Below are positions 27,516 to 36,567 of a DNA stretch of 64,000 nucleotides, piece by piece. The notes under the pieces are model-generated. The model did no database searches, was not told the origin of the DNA, and worked only from the letters and a program-made list of their open reading frames with translations. Position 1 is the stretch's first letter; every line of letters starts with the position of its first letter. Location of the stretch: positions 496,001 to 560,000 of the forward strand of contig NZ_FTOA01000003.1 in NCBI RefSeq assembly GCF_900156605.1. Direction: 5' to 3'. The position numbers were made by a program, and so were the translations under genes. Source of the stretch: Insolitispirillum peregrinum. Lineage in GTDB: Bacteria > Pseudomonadota > Alphaproteobacteria > Rhodospirillales > Rhodospirillaceae.

Positions 27516-28139
27516 CTAAAAGAGGGCGTTGTGTGGCAAATCATCGGCGAGCGGAGGAAAGGTCAGTTGGCCGAGGTCGATGGGGGTCAGCGGAGGATCG
27601 TTGAAAAAGGAATCCAGCGGTGCCCGTTGCAGGTCATTTTCGATCAGGTTGTTGATACTGATCGCCGACGTCATCAGGTCTTCGGCATTTTCCGGCGTCA
27701 GGCCGCTGACCAGACTGCGCAACTGGTTAACATAGCGCAAAAAACTTTCTTTCAGCAGGAACGACTTTCCCACCGGATGTTCCCGGCGGCCAGCGGAAAA
27801 TTCGGCCTGGGAGCGCAATTCACGGATTTTGTCGAGGGTCATGTTGGCCCCAATGGCCGAAACCCGCCCGCGCAGGTGCCCGAGGCAGTCCTGCAACGAC
27901 CTGAAAGTCGAAGGGTGCAGCTCGTGTTCGGGAATGGATTCCAGCAATGTCACCAGATTGGACAGCCGTTCCAGATCCCCCATGATGTGATTGCGCAGAA
28001 TTCGGCGCTCGTCCTCATCGGAACTATGCCGATATTGATCGCGGCGGCGATCAACGGACTTGGCGACGTCATGAATCGACTGAACCACAAACAATGCCTG
28101 CCGGTCGGCGGCTTGCAGTGTGGCCTGCTGCGCAGTCAT
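27516..28139 (-). CDS. conserved-looking helical protein of unknown function
   Basis: A 207-residue protein that is almost wholly alpha-helical by composition (residues 1-165; for example SIHDVAKSVDRRRDQYRHSS, LERLSNLVTLLESI, LLKESFLRYVNQLRSLVSGL), with a Pro-rich C-terminal tail. It has no signal peptide or membrane segment. Family not recognised; the heptad-like leucines suggest a coiled-coil or four-helix dimer. It has AGGAGGGGGTG upstream of its ATG, and an R2 element lies 18 bp before the start, oriented toward the gene. Confidence 0.6.
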   Translation of the reverse strand: MTAQQATLQAADRQALFVVQSIHDVAKSVDRRRDQYRHSSDEDERRILRNHIMGDLERLSNLVTLLESIPEHELHPSTFRSLQDCLGHLRGRVSAIGANMTLDKIRELRSQAEFSAGRREHPVGKSFLLKESFLRYVNQLRSLVSGLTPENAEDLMTSAISINNLIENDLQRAPLDSFFNDPPLTPIDLGQLTFPPLADDLPHNALF

Positions 28140-28157
28140 CGCTTACACCCCCTCCTG

Positions 28158-28260
28158 GAGCAGTGAGCGCAAAAGTGGTTCCGGTTTTGCGCACAACCAC
28201 TGCGACAAACCAAAGAGTCAGACCAGTGTGCCTGCGTCACATGTAACGCACACCGGTCCA
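28158..28260 (-). repeat. R2 palindromic repeat, full copy upstream of the 27516-28139 gene
   Basis: Read on the minus strand it contains GTGTGCGTTACATGTGACGC, a GGTCTGACTCTTTGG block, CGCAAAACCGGAACCACTTT and TGCGCTCACTGCTC. It is oriented toward and ends 18 bp before the start codon of the minus-strand gene. Confidence 0.8.
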
Positions 28261-28542
28261 GAGCATTGAGCGAACCCTGGATGCCGACTTCAGCAGGCAA
28301 CCGGCCTTTCCGCCCGGACCTTGTGGGCTCTGGATCTTTGGATGCCTTCGATCTGTTGGCGTCCTGGACCAAAGATGCCAGCAGGGGGGGTATACCCTGC
28401 CAAACGGCGTTTATCTAACAGTATCCGAGCCCGGCTTGATGGGCCACAGTACAGAAGTATGAAGTCGGAACACCTTATAACCATTGGCTTACCTCATTCT
28501 TCCTTCTTCACTGTCCCCTATCCGGCCCTTGTTTCGCAACGA
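28261..28542. other. intergenic spacer, no gene recognised
   Basis: The remainder of the 484-bp gap between lpxC and the helical-protein gene. Short open frames on both strands show no family features. It may hold the promoter of the minus-strand gene. Confidence 0.4.
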
Positions 28543-28577
28543 AAAACCGCTTCCCGGGACAGTCGGGAAGCGGTTTT
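28543..28577 (-). terminator. terminator downstream of lpxC
   Basis: AAAACCGCTTCCCG (28543-28556) pairs perfectly with CGGGAAGCGGTTTT (28564-28577) around a 7-nt loop. On the minus strand it lies 46 bp past the lpxC stop and ends in a U tract. Confidence 0.9.
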
Positions 28578-28623
28578 GTCGCTGGAAAGAAGTATATCGT
28601 CGTAAGCGGGGACGCTCGCCTGC

Positions 28624-29646
28624 TCAGGCGGAAACCCGCAGCAGCTCGGCGAACTGATGACCGGCGGTGGCATCATCTTCGGTCAGGTCGATGCGGGCAA
28701 CCGCCGTGGGGTCATTCAGCAGCGCCTGCACCAGAGCCCCGTTCAGGGCATGGCTCGACTTGTATCCGCTGTAGTGACCGATGATCGGCAGGCCCGCCAG
28801 CGACAGGTCGCCGATGGCATCCAGAGCCTTGTGACGGACGAATTCGTCGGGGTAGCGCAGGCCGCCTTCGTTGAGGATTTCAGCGCCGTTGACCACCACC
28901 GCATTGTCCAGCGATCCCCCCAGCCCCAGGCCCAGAGCCCGCATCTTCGGCAGGTCATCGACCAGACCAAAGGTCCGGGCACGCATCACACTGTCCTTGA
29001 AGCTGGCCGGGGTGACGACGATGGTGCAGGACTGACGTCCAATGGCTTCGGCGGCAAAGTCGATTTCAAAATCAACCACCAGACCCTTGCCGGGGATCAG
29101 CGAGGCGCGGCTGCCGTTGTGCTCGACCACCACCGGCTTCAGCACTTTCCATGCCTGACGCGGGGCGTCAAGGGTCACGGTACCGGCACATTCGATCAGG
29201 AACACGAACGGAGCCGAAGAACCGTCCATCGCCGGGACTTCCGGGCCGTTGATGTCGATCAGGATGTCGTCGATCCCCATCGCGGCCAGCGCGGCCAGCA
29301 GGTGTTCGACCGTCCCGACCGTTGCGCCGGTCGCCTCGTCGGCAAGGGTGGTGCACAACTGGGAAATGCGCGCCCGCGACCAGTCGGCGGGGATCACCGC
29401 ACCCTGTCCGGCAGGATCAGTCCGCCGAAACACCACGCCGGTTCCCGCACTGGCCGGGTTCAGGGTCATCGAAACCTTTTGCCCGCAGTGCAGGCCGATC
29501 CCGGAGCAGGAAATGGGGTTTTTAAGGGTCTTGCGCATCATCACTTTGCTGGGCTGGCTGACCGGGGAGGCCGCGAAGGACAGGGGCAGGACATCGGCGC
29601 TGGATGCACTGTCCGTCAGGGAAGAAACGGGGCTGTGATACACCAT
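28624..29646 (-). CDS. lpxC: UDP-3-O-acyl-N-acetylglucosamine deacetylase
   Basis: A 340-residue zinc enzyme for the committed step of lipid A synthesis. The motifs are VEHLLAALAAMGIDD (first Zn His), EVPAMDGSSAPF, RARTFGLV, LRYPDEFVRHKALDAIGDL (second Zn His and Asp) and HALNGALVQALL (catalytic His region of SHALN). AGAGG lies 8 nt before the ATG at 29646, giving about 35 residues more than E. coli LpxC, rich in Ser and Ala. The internal ATG pair at 29541/29538 lacks a ribosome-binding site. It is the last gene of the division cluster but is separated from ftsZ by a terminator, so it probably has its own promoter. Confidence 0.96.
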   Translation of the reverse strand: MVYHSPVSSLTDSASSADVLPLSFAASPVSQPSKVMMRKTLKNPISCSGIGLHCGQKVSMTLNPASAGTGVVFRRTDPAGQGAVIPADWSRARISQLCTTLADEATGATVGTVEHLLAALAAMGIDDILIDINGPEVPAMDGSSAPFVFLIECAGTVTLDAPRQAWKVLKPVVVEHNGSRASLIPGKGLVVDFEIDFAAEAIGRQSCTIVVTPASFKDSVMRARTFGLVDDLPKMRALGLGLGGSLDNAVVVNGAEILNEGGLRYPDEFVRHKALDAIGDLSLAGLPIIGHYSGYKSSHALNGALVQALLNDPTAVARIDLTEDDATAGHQFAELLRVSA

Positions 29647-29860
29647 GATCCGACCTCTGCCTATCCAAAGTCTTTGCGAACGGCTGCTTTTCAGCCTAAG
29701 CGGAGGACAGATGCTGTCTGCCTTTCCACAGCTACAGTGGTAGCAAGGAACGGGGCAGGGGCCAAATCAATGATTGTTACTGATTGTTACGGGGTTGGCA
29801 GGTCTGAAACGTCACTGTTTGCAATAAGGTGTCGGCTTTTCTGGAAGCAGGCAAAACAGG

Positions 29861-29896
29861 AAAAAAAGAGGGTGTCACCCCAAAGGATGACACCCC
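29861..29896 (-). terminator. terminator downstream of ftsZ
   Basis: GGGTGTCA (29870-29877) pairs with TGACACCC (29888-29895). Read on the minus strand the hairpin is followed by TCTTTTTTT, ending the dcw transcript between ftsZ and lpxC. Confidence 0.85.
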
Positions 29897-30033
29897 GCAA
29901 AGGTGGTAACAGGGTACGTAACACGGAATCGCGGCTTTGTGACTGTCCATACGGATGTACCGTCACAAGGCCATCTCTCCCTGACTGTGCCGCTGAGGGC
30001 AGCAAGACCTCAGCCGCACAGAGCAGCCTGCCA

Positions 30034-30070
30034 GTCTGTGGAAAACGGTAGGCACCCCGTTTCCACAGAC
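30034..30070 (-). other. long stem-loop just after the ftsZ stop
   Basis: GTCTGTGGAAAACGG and CCGTTTCCACAGAC form a stem of 14 pairs with one bulged A, 13 bp after the ftsZ stop codon. There is no U tract, so it is more likely an mRNA-stability or processing element than a terminator. Confidence 0.55.
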
Positions 30071-30083
30071 CAGACAGGTCTGA

Positions 30084-31937
30084 TCAGTTTGCCTGGCGAC
30101 GGAGGAACGCCGGGATTTCCAGCGCGTCTTCGTCCTGGCGGGACTGGGCAACCGGGCGGTCTGCCGGATTGACGCTCAGGCTGCCGGGGTCGGCAGAGGG
30201 CATCGGCGGCGCGACAGGGGCCGGTTGTTCGTCATAGGCATCGTGATGCTCACGAGACGGAGACAGCTTGGCAGCAAGACCTTTCAGGAAACCACCAGCC
30301 TGCCGGGGTTCCGGACGGGCCGTATTGGTGATCGGGGTCCGCTGTTCGGCAGCCATCGCCGGACGCGGTTCCGGACGGGCCGGAGTCTGCTGGGCAAAGG
30401 CATTCGGGCGGCTCGGCATGTCCAGCAGCGGGGCTGCGGCGGTGGCAACACCGGCCGCCATTCCGCCATCGGTACGACCAACCGGAGCCGCCGGGATGAA
30501 GGCATCCGAGGCCTTGCGCGGGTCAGGCATGTCATAGCCTTGCTGCGGGCGCTGCATGGGCGGCTGCATCGGGGCCGACTGGGTCGGGGCCTGCATCGGC
30601 GACTGGGCCGGGTAGGCTGCCTGTTGCGGGGCATAGGTCTGCGCCGGAACCTGCGGCACGTAATGGTGGCCGGTGGCCTGCTGCGGAGCCGGGGCTACCG
30701 GCTGGGCCGGGGCCTGCTGCGGCAGGGATTGCTGAACGCCGGGTTGGCTGATGGGCTGCTGGTGGACCGGCTGCTGATGGCCAGCAGCCGGATTAGGGCG
30801 TTGCTGAACTGCCGGCCCCTGGGGGGCATAAGCCGGGCGCGGGGCGGCGATCGGCGGTTGATTCGGACGGGGCGCGGTGATCGGCTGCTGCACCGGACGG
30901 GCCATCTGCTGCATCGGATCGTGGCCCATGACGCCACTGGAGGTGGTCGGGCGGGCCGCAACGGCAGCCCCGGCGGTGATGCCGGTGGCAACCACGGAAA
31001 CGCGCATCTTGCCCTGCATGTCGGGATCGAAGCACGACCCGAAAATGATGTGGGCTTCGCCTTCCACTTCGTCGCGGATGCGGTTGGCCGCTTCGTCGAC
31101 TTCGAACAGGGTGATGTCCGGGCCGCCGGTGATGTTGATCAGAACGCCCTTGGCCCCCTTCATGCAGGTATCTTCCAGCAGCGGGTTGGCAATGGCGGCT
31201 TCGGCAGCTTCCAGCGCACGACGTTCGCCATCGGCTTCGCCGGTACCCATCATCGCCCGACCCATGTCGGACATCACGGTGCGCACGTCGGCAAAGTCGA
31301 GGTTGATCAGGCCGGGCATGATCATCAGGTCGGTGATCGACCGCACGCCAGCATTCAGAACGTTGTCAGCCATGCGGAAGGCATCGGCAAAGGTGGTCTT
31401 TTCGTTGGCGACGCGGAACAGGTTCTGGTTCGGGATGATGATCAGGGTATCGACGAACTGCGACAGTTCCTCTATCCCGGCTTCGGCCAACCGCATGCGG
31501 TGGGCACCTTCGAACTGGAACGGCTTGGTCACCACGCCAACGGTCAGGATGCCCATTTCGCGCGCGGTGCGGGCGATGATCGGGGCTGCGCCGGTTCCGG
31601 TGCCACCGCCCATACCGGCGGTGATGAACACCATGTTGGCGCCCTGGATCTGTTCGGCAATCGATTCGACCGATTCTTCGGCAGCCGCACGCCCGACGTC
31701 GGGCTTGGCACCGGCCCCCAGACCCTGGGTGGTGGTGGCCCCCAGCTGGATGCGGCGATCGGTACGGGCAAAGGACAGGGCCTGCGCATCGGTGTTGGCG
31801 ACGACGAAATCGACGCCTTGCAGGTTGTCGGCAATCATGTTGTTGACGGCATTGCCGCCTGCGCCGCCAACCCCGATCACGGTGATGCAGGGCTTGAGTT
31901 GCGGCTCGTCAGGCTGCGGGACATTCAGGTTGATCAT
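30084..31937 (-). CDS. ftsZ: cell division protein FtsZ
   Basis: A 617-residue tubulin-like GTPase that forms the Z ring. The globular domain (about residues 1-320) has [14 protein letters not shown], the signature [10 protein letters not shown], and NFADVRTVM-type T7 loop residues ([12 protein letters not shown]). A roughly 280-residue linker very rich in Pro and Gln follows, ending in the FtsA/membrane-anchor peptide [13 protein letters not shown]. The start at 31937 (MINLNVPQ) matches alphaproteobacterial FtsZ and has GGAGG 9 nt upstream. A second in-frame ATG at 32141, overlapping ftsA and with AAAGGAG upstream, could add 68 residues. The linker is unusually long. Confidence 0.95.
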   Translation of the reverse strand: MINLNVPQPDEPQLKPCITVIGVGGAGGNAVNNMIADNLQGVDFVVANTDAQALSFARTDRRIQLGATTTQGLGAGAKPDVGRAAAEESVESIAEQIQGANMVFITAGMGGGTGTGAAPIIARTAREMGILTVGVVTKPFQFEGAHRMRLAEAGIEELSQFVDTLIIIPNQNLFRVANEKTTFADAFRMADNVLNAGVRSITDLMIMPGLINLDFADVRTVMSDMGRAMMGTGEADGERRALEAAEAAIANPLLEDTCMKGAKGVLINITGGPDITLFEVDEAANRIRDEVEGEAHIIFGSCFDPDMQGKMRVSVVATGITAGAAVAARPTTSSGVMGHDPMQQMARPVQQPITAPRPNQPPIAAPRPAYAPQGPAVQQRPNPAAGHQQPVHQQPISQPGVQQSLPQQAPAQPVAPAPQQATGHHYVPQVPAQTYAPQQAAYPAQSPMQAPTQSAPMQPPMQRPQQGYDMPDPRKASDAFIPAAPVGRTDGGMAAGVATAAAPLLDMPSRPNAFAQQTPARPEPRPAMAAEQRTPITNTARPEPRQAGGFLKGLAAKLSPSREHHDAYDEQPAPVAPPMPSADPGSLSVNPADRPVAQSRQDEDALEIPAFLRRQAN

Positions 31938-32141
31938 TTCGTGTGCCTCCGATTGATCGAATTCGTTGGACCGCGTTTGCTGCATGTAACTGTCTTCTGT
32001 ATCCTGCGCGGCCACTGCGATCTTGTGATCGTCATTATAAGCGGCCTCGCCGTAGTGGTCTGTCAGCATATCATTGTATTGTTGCGTTTGCTGCAAGACT
32101 TCTTCTTTCCCATGGAGCTGTTCGTTGAACGGGCTATTCAT
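31938..32141 (-). other. in-frame, translatable 5' extension of ftsZ
   Basis: The frame of ftsZ stays open for 68 codons upstream. The ATG at 32141 overlaps the ftsA stop as ATGA and has AAAGGAG at ideal spacing. The encoded segment ([20 protein letters not shown] onward) is acidic, rich in Gln and Asn, and probably disordered. Either it is a real extension giving a 685-residue FtsZ, or a leader that couples ftsA translation to ftsZ. Confidence 0.5.
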
Positions 32142-33466
32142 CCCAAAAGCTCCTTTAACCAGACGCCAACCCGGGCAAATGCCCCATTCGGGCGTTCTGT
32201 ATCCTCTTCGGCTTCCCCATCGCGCTGGGTAAGCCCGGTGACAACGTGATCCTGCGTGGCATAGCGCAACAGCCCGGCGCAGGTGGCAAAGGCGGGTCCG
32301 CTGACCGCCTCGGGTAACCCCTTGATTCGCCGGGGGCGCCCCAGACGAACCTGTTTGTCGAGGATCAGTTCGGCCATTTCGCGCACGCCCTGCAGCTGAC
32401 TGGCTCCCCCGGTCAACACCACGCGGCGGCCGGTGGTGTGGAGCATGCGCGCCTCGGTCAGACGGGCGCGGACCAGCTCGAAGGTTTCTTCCAGTCGCGG
32501 GCGGATGATGCGAACCAGTTCCGATCGTGGAACTTCGTGGCCTCCCGTTTCCTCTTCGTCTTCTCCTACCAGATGGACGCGGAGCAATTCGTTGGCGTCC
32601 TTGGAGCTGGGCAGGACACTGCCCCAGACTGTTTTCAGACGCTCGGCAGATATAACCGGAGTCGATAGCCCTTTGGCTATGTCGTTTGTCACATGTTGGC
32701 CACCAATAGCGATACTATCGGCATAAACCGGGTGACCTTCGACGAAATTTGATACCGATGTGGTGCCGCCCCCCATGTCAATGACGGTCACCCCCATCTC
32801 TTTTTCGTCATCGACGGTACAGGCCAGCGCCGACGCATACGGAGTCGCAACGCGATCCGAGATATCAAGGTGGCAGCGTTCAATCACGGTTGCCAGATTG
32901 CGCAATGGCCCCAGGGCGGCCGAAACCATGTGCAAGCGGACCCCCAGCCGTTCACCGAACATGCCCCGGGGATCAACAATACCATCGCCACCATCAATGG
33001 TATAGCTGGTTGGGAGGCAATGTACGATTTCGGTGTCGGAGCCATGGTTATGGTTGCTGCCTGACGACGCCCCCCGCTGCGAGCCGTGCGAGGCATGGCC
33101 GTGCAACTGGCGCCCTTGATCCAGCACCCGGCGGACATCGGGGATGCGGACCGGGTGATTGTGGGGAATCGCCACTTCGGCTTCCATGTTGCGCGACAGC
33201 AGTGACGGGCCGGAAACGTTGACGATCACACCCTCGATCCGCATGTCGGCCATCTTTTCGGCGTTGTCGACCGCTTCGGCAATCGATGCCTGCAAGGCGG
33301 CCATATCGACCACCTGGCCCCCGCGCACGCCACGGGAGCGGTTATGGCCGACCCCCATCACGCGCAGAACCTCATCGTCGTCGAGCTTGGCGATGAAACA
33401 GGCCACCTTGGTGGTCCCGACATCCAGCGCGGCGATGGGTTCGTTTTTGCGGTTGCCCCGAGCCAC
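32138..33466 (-). CDS. ftsA: cell division protein FtsA
   Basis: A 442-residue actin-like membrane tether for FtsZ. ATP-binding motifs are [16 protein letters not shown] (phosphate 1), [14 protein letters not shown] (phosphate 2) and [12 protein letters not shown] (adenosine). The C-terminal helix GVWLKELLG is the amphipathic membrane-targeting sequence. Domain 1C carries a roughly 22-residue His/Gly/Ser-rich insertion (residues 122-143) absent from typical FtsA. The start is GTG at 33466 with AGGAGA 8 nt upstream. It lies between ftsQ (95-bp gap) and ftsZ. Confidence 0.95.
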   Translation of the reverse strand: MARGNRKNEPIAALDVGTTKVACFIAKLDDDEVLRVMGVGHNRSRGVRGGQVVDMAALQASIAEAVDNAEKMADMRIEGVIVNVSGPSLLSRNMEAEVAIPHNHPVRIPDVRRVLDQGRQLHGHASHGSQRGASSGSNHNHGSDTEIVHCLPTSYTIDGGDGIVDPRGMFGERLGVRLHMVSAALGPLRNLATVIERCHLDISDRVATPYASALACTVDDEKEMGVTVIDMGGGTTSVSNFVEGHPVYADSIAIGGQHVTNDIAKGLSTPVISAERLKTVWGSVLPSSKDANELLRVHLVGEDEEETGGHEVPRSELVRIIRPRLEETFELVRARLTEARMLHTTGRRVVLTGGASQLQGVREMAELILDKQVRLGRPRRIKGLPEAVSGPAFATCAGLLRYATQDHVVTGLTQRDGEAEEDTERPNGAFARVGVWLKELLG

Positions 33467-33561
33467 CGATAAAGTCTCCTTGTAGACAAACGGGTGAAAG
33501 GATGAGGAAAAGGTATCAGGGAACGAGTTGTGGCGCTTTGGAAAAAATTAAGCAACAGGTG

Positions 33562-34632
33562 TTATGCATCTTGAGCAGGGCCACGCAAGTGAATTCCGTT
33601 TTTCGCGTCGGGATTTCCTGTTGCCGGGCTTTTGGCTGGGGATGGTTGTGGTTGCCGGGCATCCTTTTCCGTGCTCTTTCCCGGATCGTTTGCCTTGGGG
33701 TCATTTGTTTTGGGCCTGGCTGGATCAATAGGTCTGGCCTGGCTTTTGTCCTTGCCGGGCACAGTGTTTTTCCCGGGGCTGCCTTCATCGGTGTTTTCAG
33801 GTGTCGGGTCAGTGATCTTGCGCACAATCAGCCGGTCCTCCAGCCGCAGATCAATCACCGAAACATCCCGCCCCAGGATATGCTGCTCCCGCTCCAGCTG
33901 TGCAAGGCGGGCGAGCGACTCTTCGGCCTGCAACTCCGGCAAACGGACCTGCACGCCATCAGGATCAAAGCCGTCAATCCACAGGTCCCAGCGGCGGGCC
34001 CCAAAGCGGACCGCAGCCTTGATGCGCGGGGCCAGTTCCGGCTGGGTGTTCAGCATCGCCAGCAGGTCGCTGGCGGCCTCGGGGGCTCCATCGCCGACCA
34101 CCACCGGCAGGTGGGAAAAGCGCGAATAGCCGCCTTCGATCACCACCCCGTCAGGGTCAACCAGATGATAGCTTCCATTGGGAGATTGCCACAGGGCAAT
34201 CGGGGTGCGTTCGATCAGGGTCACGCGAATTTCGTGTGGAAACAGTCGTTCGACCGAGGCGTGCTTGATCCACGGCAGGCTTTCCAGCCGCTGGCGGATG
34301 GCTTCGGGGTCCATCGCCAGCATCGGCTGGCCCTGGGTGATCCTGACCGCCTCAAGGACGTCTTCGCTCTGGGTGTAATGGCGGCCACTGACGGTGATGT
34401 CAAACAACAGCAGACCGGCTTGCGCGCTGTAGTCGATGACCCGCTGATGCAGGGTTTGCCACAGCGGGTCAACCTTGGCCATTGCCTCGGGAGAGCGTGC
34501 GACCGCCGTCACCAGCGACCCGATGGAGCCGACCGCGATGGCGGCCAGAATCAACGGGGCCTTGTCCCGCAGCAGGGCGGGACTGAAGGCATGGTGGATG
34601 ATGTCGGTCAGACGGTCTCCTAGGTATCGCAT
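33562..34632 (-). CDS. ftsQ: cell division protein FtsQ
   Basis: A 356-residue bitopic divisome protein linking early and late division proteins. A membrane helix (LILAAIAVGSIGSLVTAVA, about residues 25-45) is followed by a POTRA domain (about 75-145; ITVSGRHYTQSEDVLEAVRI) and the FtsQ domain (about 150-270). The last 80 residues are a Lys/Pro/Asp-rich low-complexity periplasmic tail. The ATG at 34632 has GGAG upstream and overlaps the ddl end by 13 bp; nine additional upstream residues are possible but less likely. Confidence 0.92.
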   Translation of the reverse strand: MRYLGDRLTDIIHHAFSPALLRDKAPLILAAIAVGSIGSLVTAVARSPEAMAKVDPLWQTLHQRVIDYSAQAGLLLFDITVSGRHYTQSEDVLEAVRITQGQPMLAMDPEAIRQRLESLPWIKHASVERLFPHEIRVTLIERTPIALWQSPNGSYHLVDPDGVVIEGGYSRFSHLPVVVGDGAPEAASDLLAMLNTQPELAPRIKAAVRFGARRWDLWIDGFDPDGVQVRLPELQAEESLARLAQLEREQHILGRDVSVIDLRLEDRLIVRKITDPTPENTDEGSPGKNTVPGKDKSQARPIDPARPKTNDPKANDPGKSTEKDARQPQPSPAKSPATGNPDAKNGIHLRGPAQDA

Positions 34633-35618
34633 TCCGCCGTCTCCACCAGCCAGGTGCACAGGTCAGGGAACGGGATACCCGCCAGGTCGGCCTGTTCCGG
34701 CACCAGCGAGGTGCGGGTCATGCCCGGCTGGGTGTTCACTTCCAGAAGATAGATGTCCTTGCCGTCAAAACGCAGATCGGCCCGGCTGATGCCCCGGCAT
34801 CCCAGCGTCTGGTGGGCCTGAATGGCGACGCGCTGACAGGCGGTATACAGCTCGGGGTCAATCTGCGCTGGCAGGGTATGGACCGAGCCTCCGGCGGCAT
34901 ACTTGGCGTCGTAATCATAGAACGTGCGGTCGGTGTGGATTTCCGTCACCCCCAGCGCATGCCCGTCCATCACTGCCACGGTGAATTCACGGCCCGGGAT
35001 GTAGGATTCCACCAGCACCTGATCGCCATAGGGCCATTCGCTGTTGGCGAAATAGCGGGCGTTGTCGCTTTCGCGCACGATGGCAACGCCGACGGAAGAC
35101 CCTTCGTTCAGCGGCTTGACCACATAGGGGCGGCGCATCGGGTCGGCGACCATGATTTCTTCCCGCGTCACCACCTTGCCCTCGGCCACCCGCAGGCCGT
35201 GTTCGGCAAACAGGCGGCGGGCTGACGGCTTGTCCATCGCCAGCCCCGAGGCCAACAGGCCGGAGTGGGTGTAGGGAAGGCCCAGAATGTTCAGGATGCC
35301 CTGCATGCAGCCGTCTTCGCCATAGCGGCCATGCAGGGCGTTAAACACCGCATCGGGGCCGATTTTCTGCAGGTCACGGACCAGCGTCGGGATGTCGCGC
35401 GACACGTCGATGGCCTTGACGGCATAGCCTGCCTGTTCCAGCGCCTGCACGGCGTTGGCACCGGAATTGAGCGAGACTTCCCGCTCGGCAGACAGCCCGC
35501 CCAGCAGGACCGCAACCTTGCGGCGGCGGCGGTGAGCCTTGGCGTCGGCGACCAGAGCTTTGGCGGCCTCGTTGTGCGGGGCAGAGGCGCTGACGGTGCT
35601 GAACGAGGCGGCGGTCAT
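34620..35618 (-). CDS. ddl: D-alanine--D-alanine ligase
   Basis: A 332-residue ATP-grasp enzyme joining two D-Ala for MurF. Motifs are [78 protein letters not shown] and [12 protein letters not shown]. The ATG at 35618 overlaps the murB stop as ATGA. It lies between murB and ftsQ in the cluster. The first 30 residues ([17 protein letters not shown] onward) extend beyond the usual DdlB start and look disordered. Confidence 0.96.
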   Translation of the reverse strand: MTAASFSTVSASAPHNEAAKALVADAKAHRRRRKVAVLLGGLSAEREVSLNSGANAVQALEQAGYAVKAIDVSRDIPTLVRDLQKIGPDAVFNALHGRYGEDGCMQGILNILGLPYTHSGLLASGLAMDKPSARRLFAEHGLRVAEGKVVTREEIMVADPMRRPYVVKPLNEGSSVGVAIVRESDNARYFANSEWPYGDQVLVESYIPGREFTVAVMDGHALGVTEIHTDRTFYDYDAKYAAGGSVHTLPAQIDPELYTACQRVAIQAHQTLGCRGISRADLRFDGKDIYLLEVNTQPGMTRTSLVPEQADLAGIPFPDLCTWLVETAECDT

Positions 35619-36565
35619 GGAGTTTGCTCTTTGCTGGAGGACGGGGAGGTCAGGGGGGTGCCGATGCGGCGGATTTCCCACCGCAGGGTGATGCCGCTGT
35701 GGGCCAGAACCCGGCGACGGACTTCCTCCCCCAGGGTTTCCAGATCGGCGGCAGTGGCCGAGCCGGTATTGAGCAGGAAATTGCAGTGCTTTTCCGAAAC
35801 CTGCGCGCCACCGATGGTCAGCCCCCGGCATCCGGCGGCATCAATCACTTCCCAGGCGCGGCAGCCGTCGGGGTTGGCAAAGGTTGATCCGCCGGTGCGG
35901 GCGCGGACCGGCTGGCTGTCTTCACGGGCGGCCTTGATGTCGGCCATGCGGGCGTTGATGGCGCTGGCATCGCCGGGGGCCGCCCGCAGGACGGCTCCGG
36001 TGAAAATCCAGTCATCGGGCAGACCGCAGTGGCGATAGCTGAGGTCCATCTGGTCCGGGGTCAACTGGTGAACCTGCCCCTGCCGGTCAACGACGGTGGC
36101 CGACACCAGCACGTCGCACAGTTCGCGGCCATAGGCTCCGGCATTCATCCGCAGGGCACCGCCGATGGTGCCGGGAATGCCGCTGAGGAATTCCAGACCG
36201 CCGAGGGCGGCATCGGCGGCAACCTGTGCCACGTTCAGGTCCAGAGCGGCCGCTCCGACGCTGACCGTATGGTCGGGATTGACGATGATGTCGGTAAAGC
36301 CCCGCCCCATGCGCACCACCACCCCGGCGATGCCACCATCCCGCACCAGCAGGTTCGACCCGACACCGATCACCGTCACCGGCACATCGGTCGGGCATCC
36401 GGCCAGAAACTGCGCCAGATCGTCGGCGTCGGCGGGCTTGAACAGCACTTCTGCCGGACCGCCAACCTGAAACCAGGTCACCTTGGCCAGATCATAGCCG
36501 ATGCTCAACCGCCCGCGCACGGCGGGCAGGCGGTCCTGCAGCGGGCTGATGGCGGGGGTGGTCAT
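35615..36565 (-). CDS. murB: UDP-N-acetylenolpyruvoylglucosamine reductase
   Basis: A 316-residue FAD enzyme reducing UDP-GlcNAc-enolpyruvate to UDP-MurNAc with NADPH. Motifs are [52 protein letters not shown] and [20 protein letters not shown], which contains the catalytic Ser region. This is the type II MurB layout (SGIPGTIGG, GSxFxNP). It starts 2 bp after murC and overlaps ddl by 4 bp. Confidence 0.97.
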   Translation of the reverse strand: MTTPAISPLQDRLPAVRGRLSIGYDLAKVTWFQVGGPAEVLFKPADADDLAQFLAGCPTDVPVTVIGVGSNLLVRDGGIAGVVVRMGRGFTDIIVNPDHTVSVGAAALDLNVAQVAADAALGGLEFLSGIPGTIGGALRMNAGAYGRELCDVLVSATVVDRQGQVHQLTPDQMDLSYRHCGLPDDWIFTGAVLRAAPGDASAINARMADIKAAREDSQPVRARTGGSTFANPDGCRAWEVIDAAGCRGLTIGGAQVSEKHCNFLLNTGSATAADLETLGEEVRRRVLAHSGITLRWEIRRIGTPLTSPSSSKEQTP

Positions 36566-36567
36566 GC

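Noticed and set aside
28321-28605. 94-residue plus-strand frame upstream of lpxC terminator
   Set aside because: Runs through the lpxC terminator hairpin; composition not protein-like.
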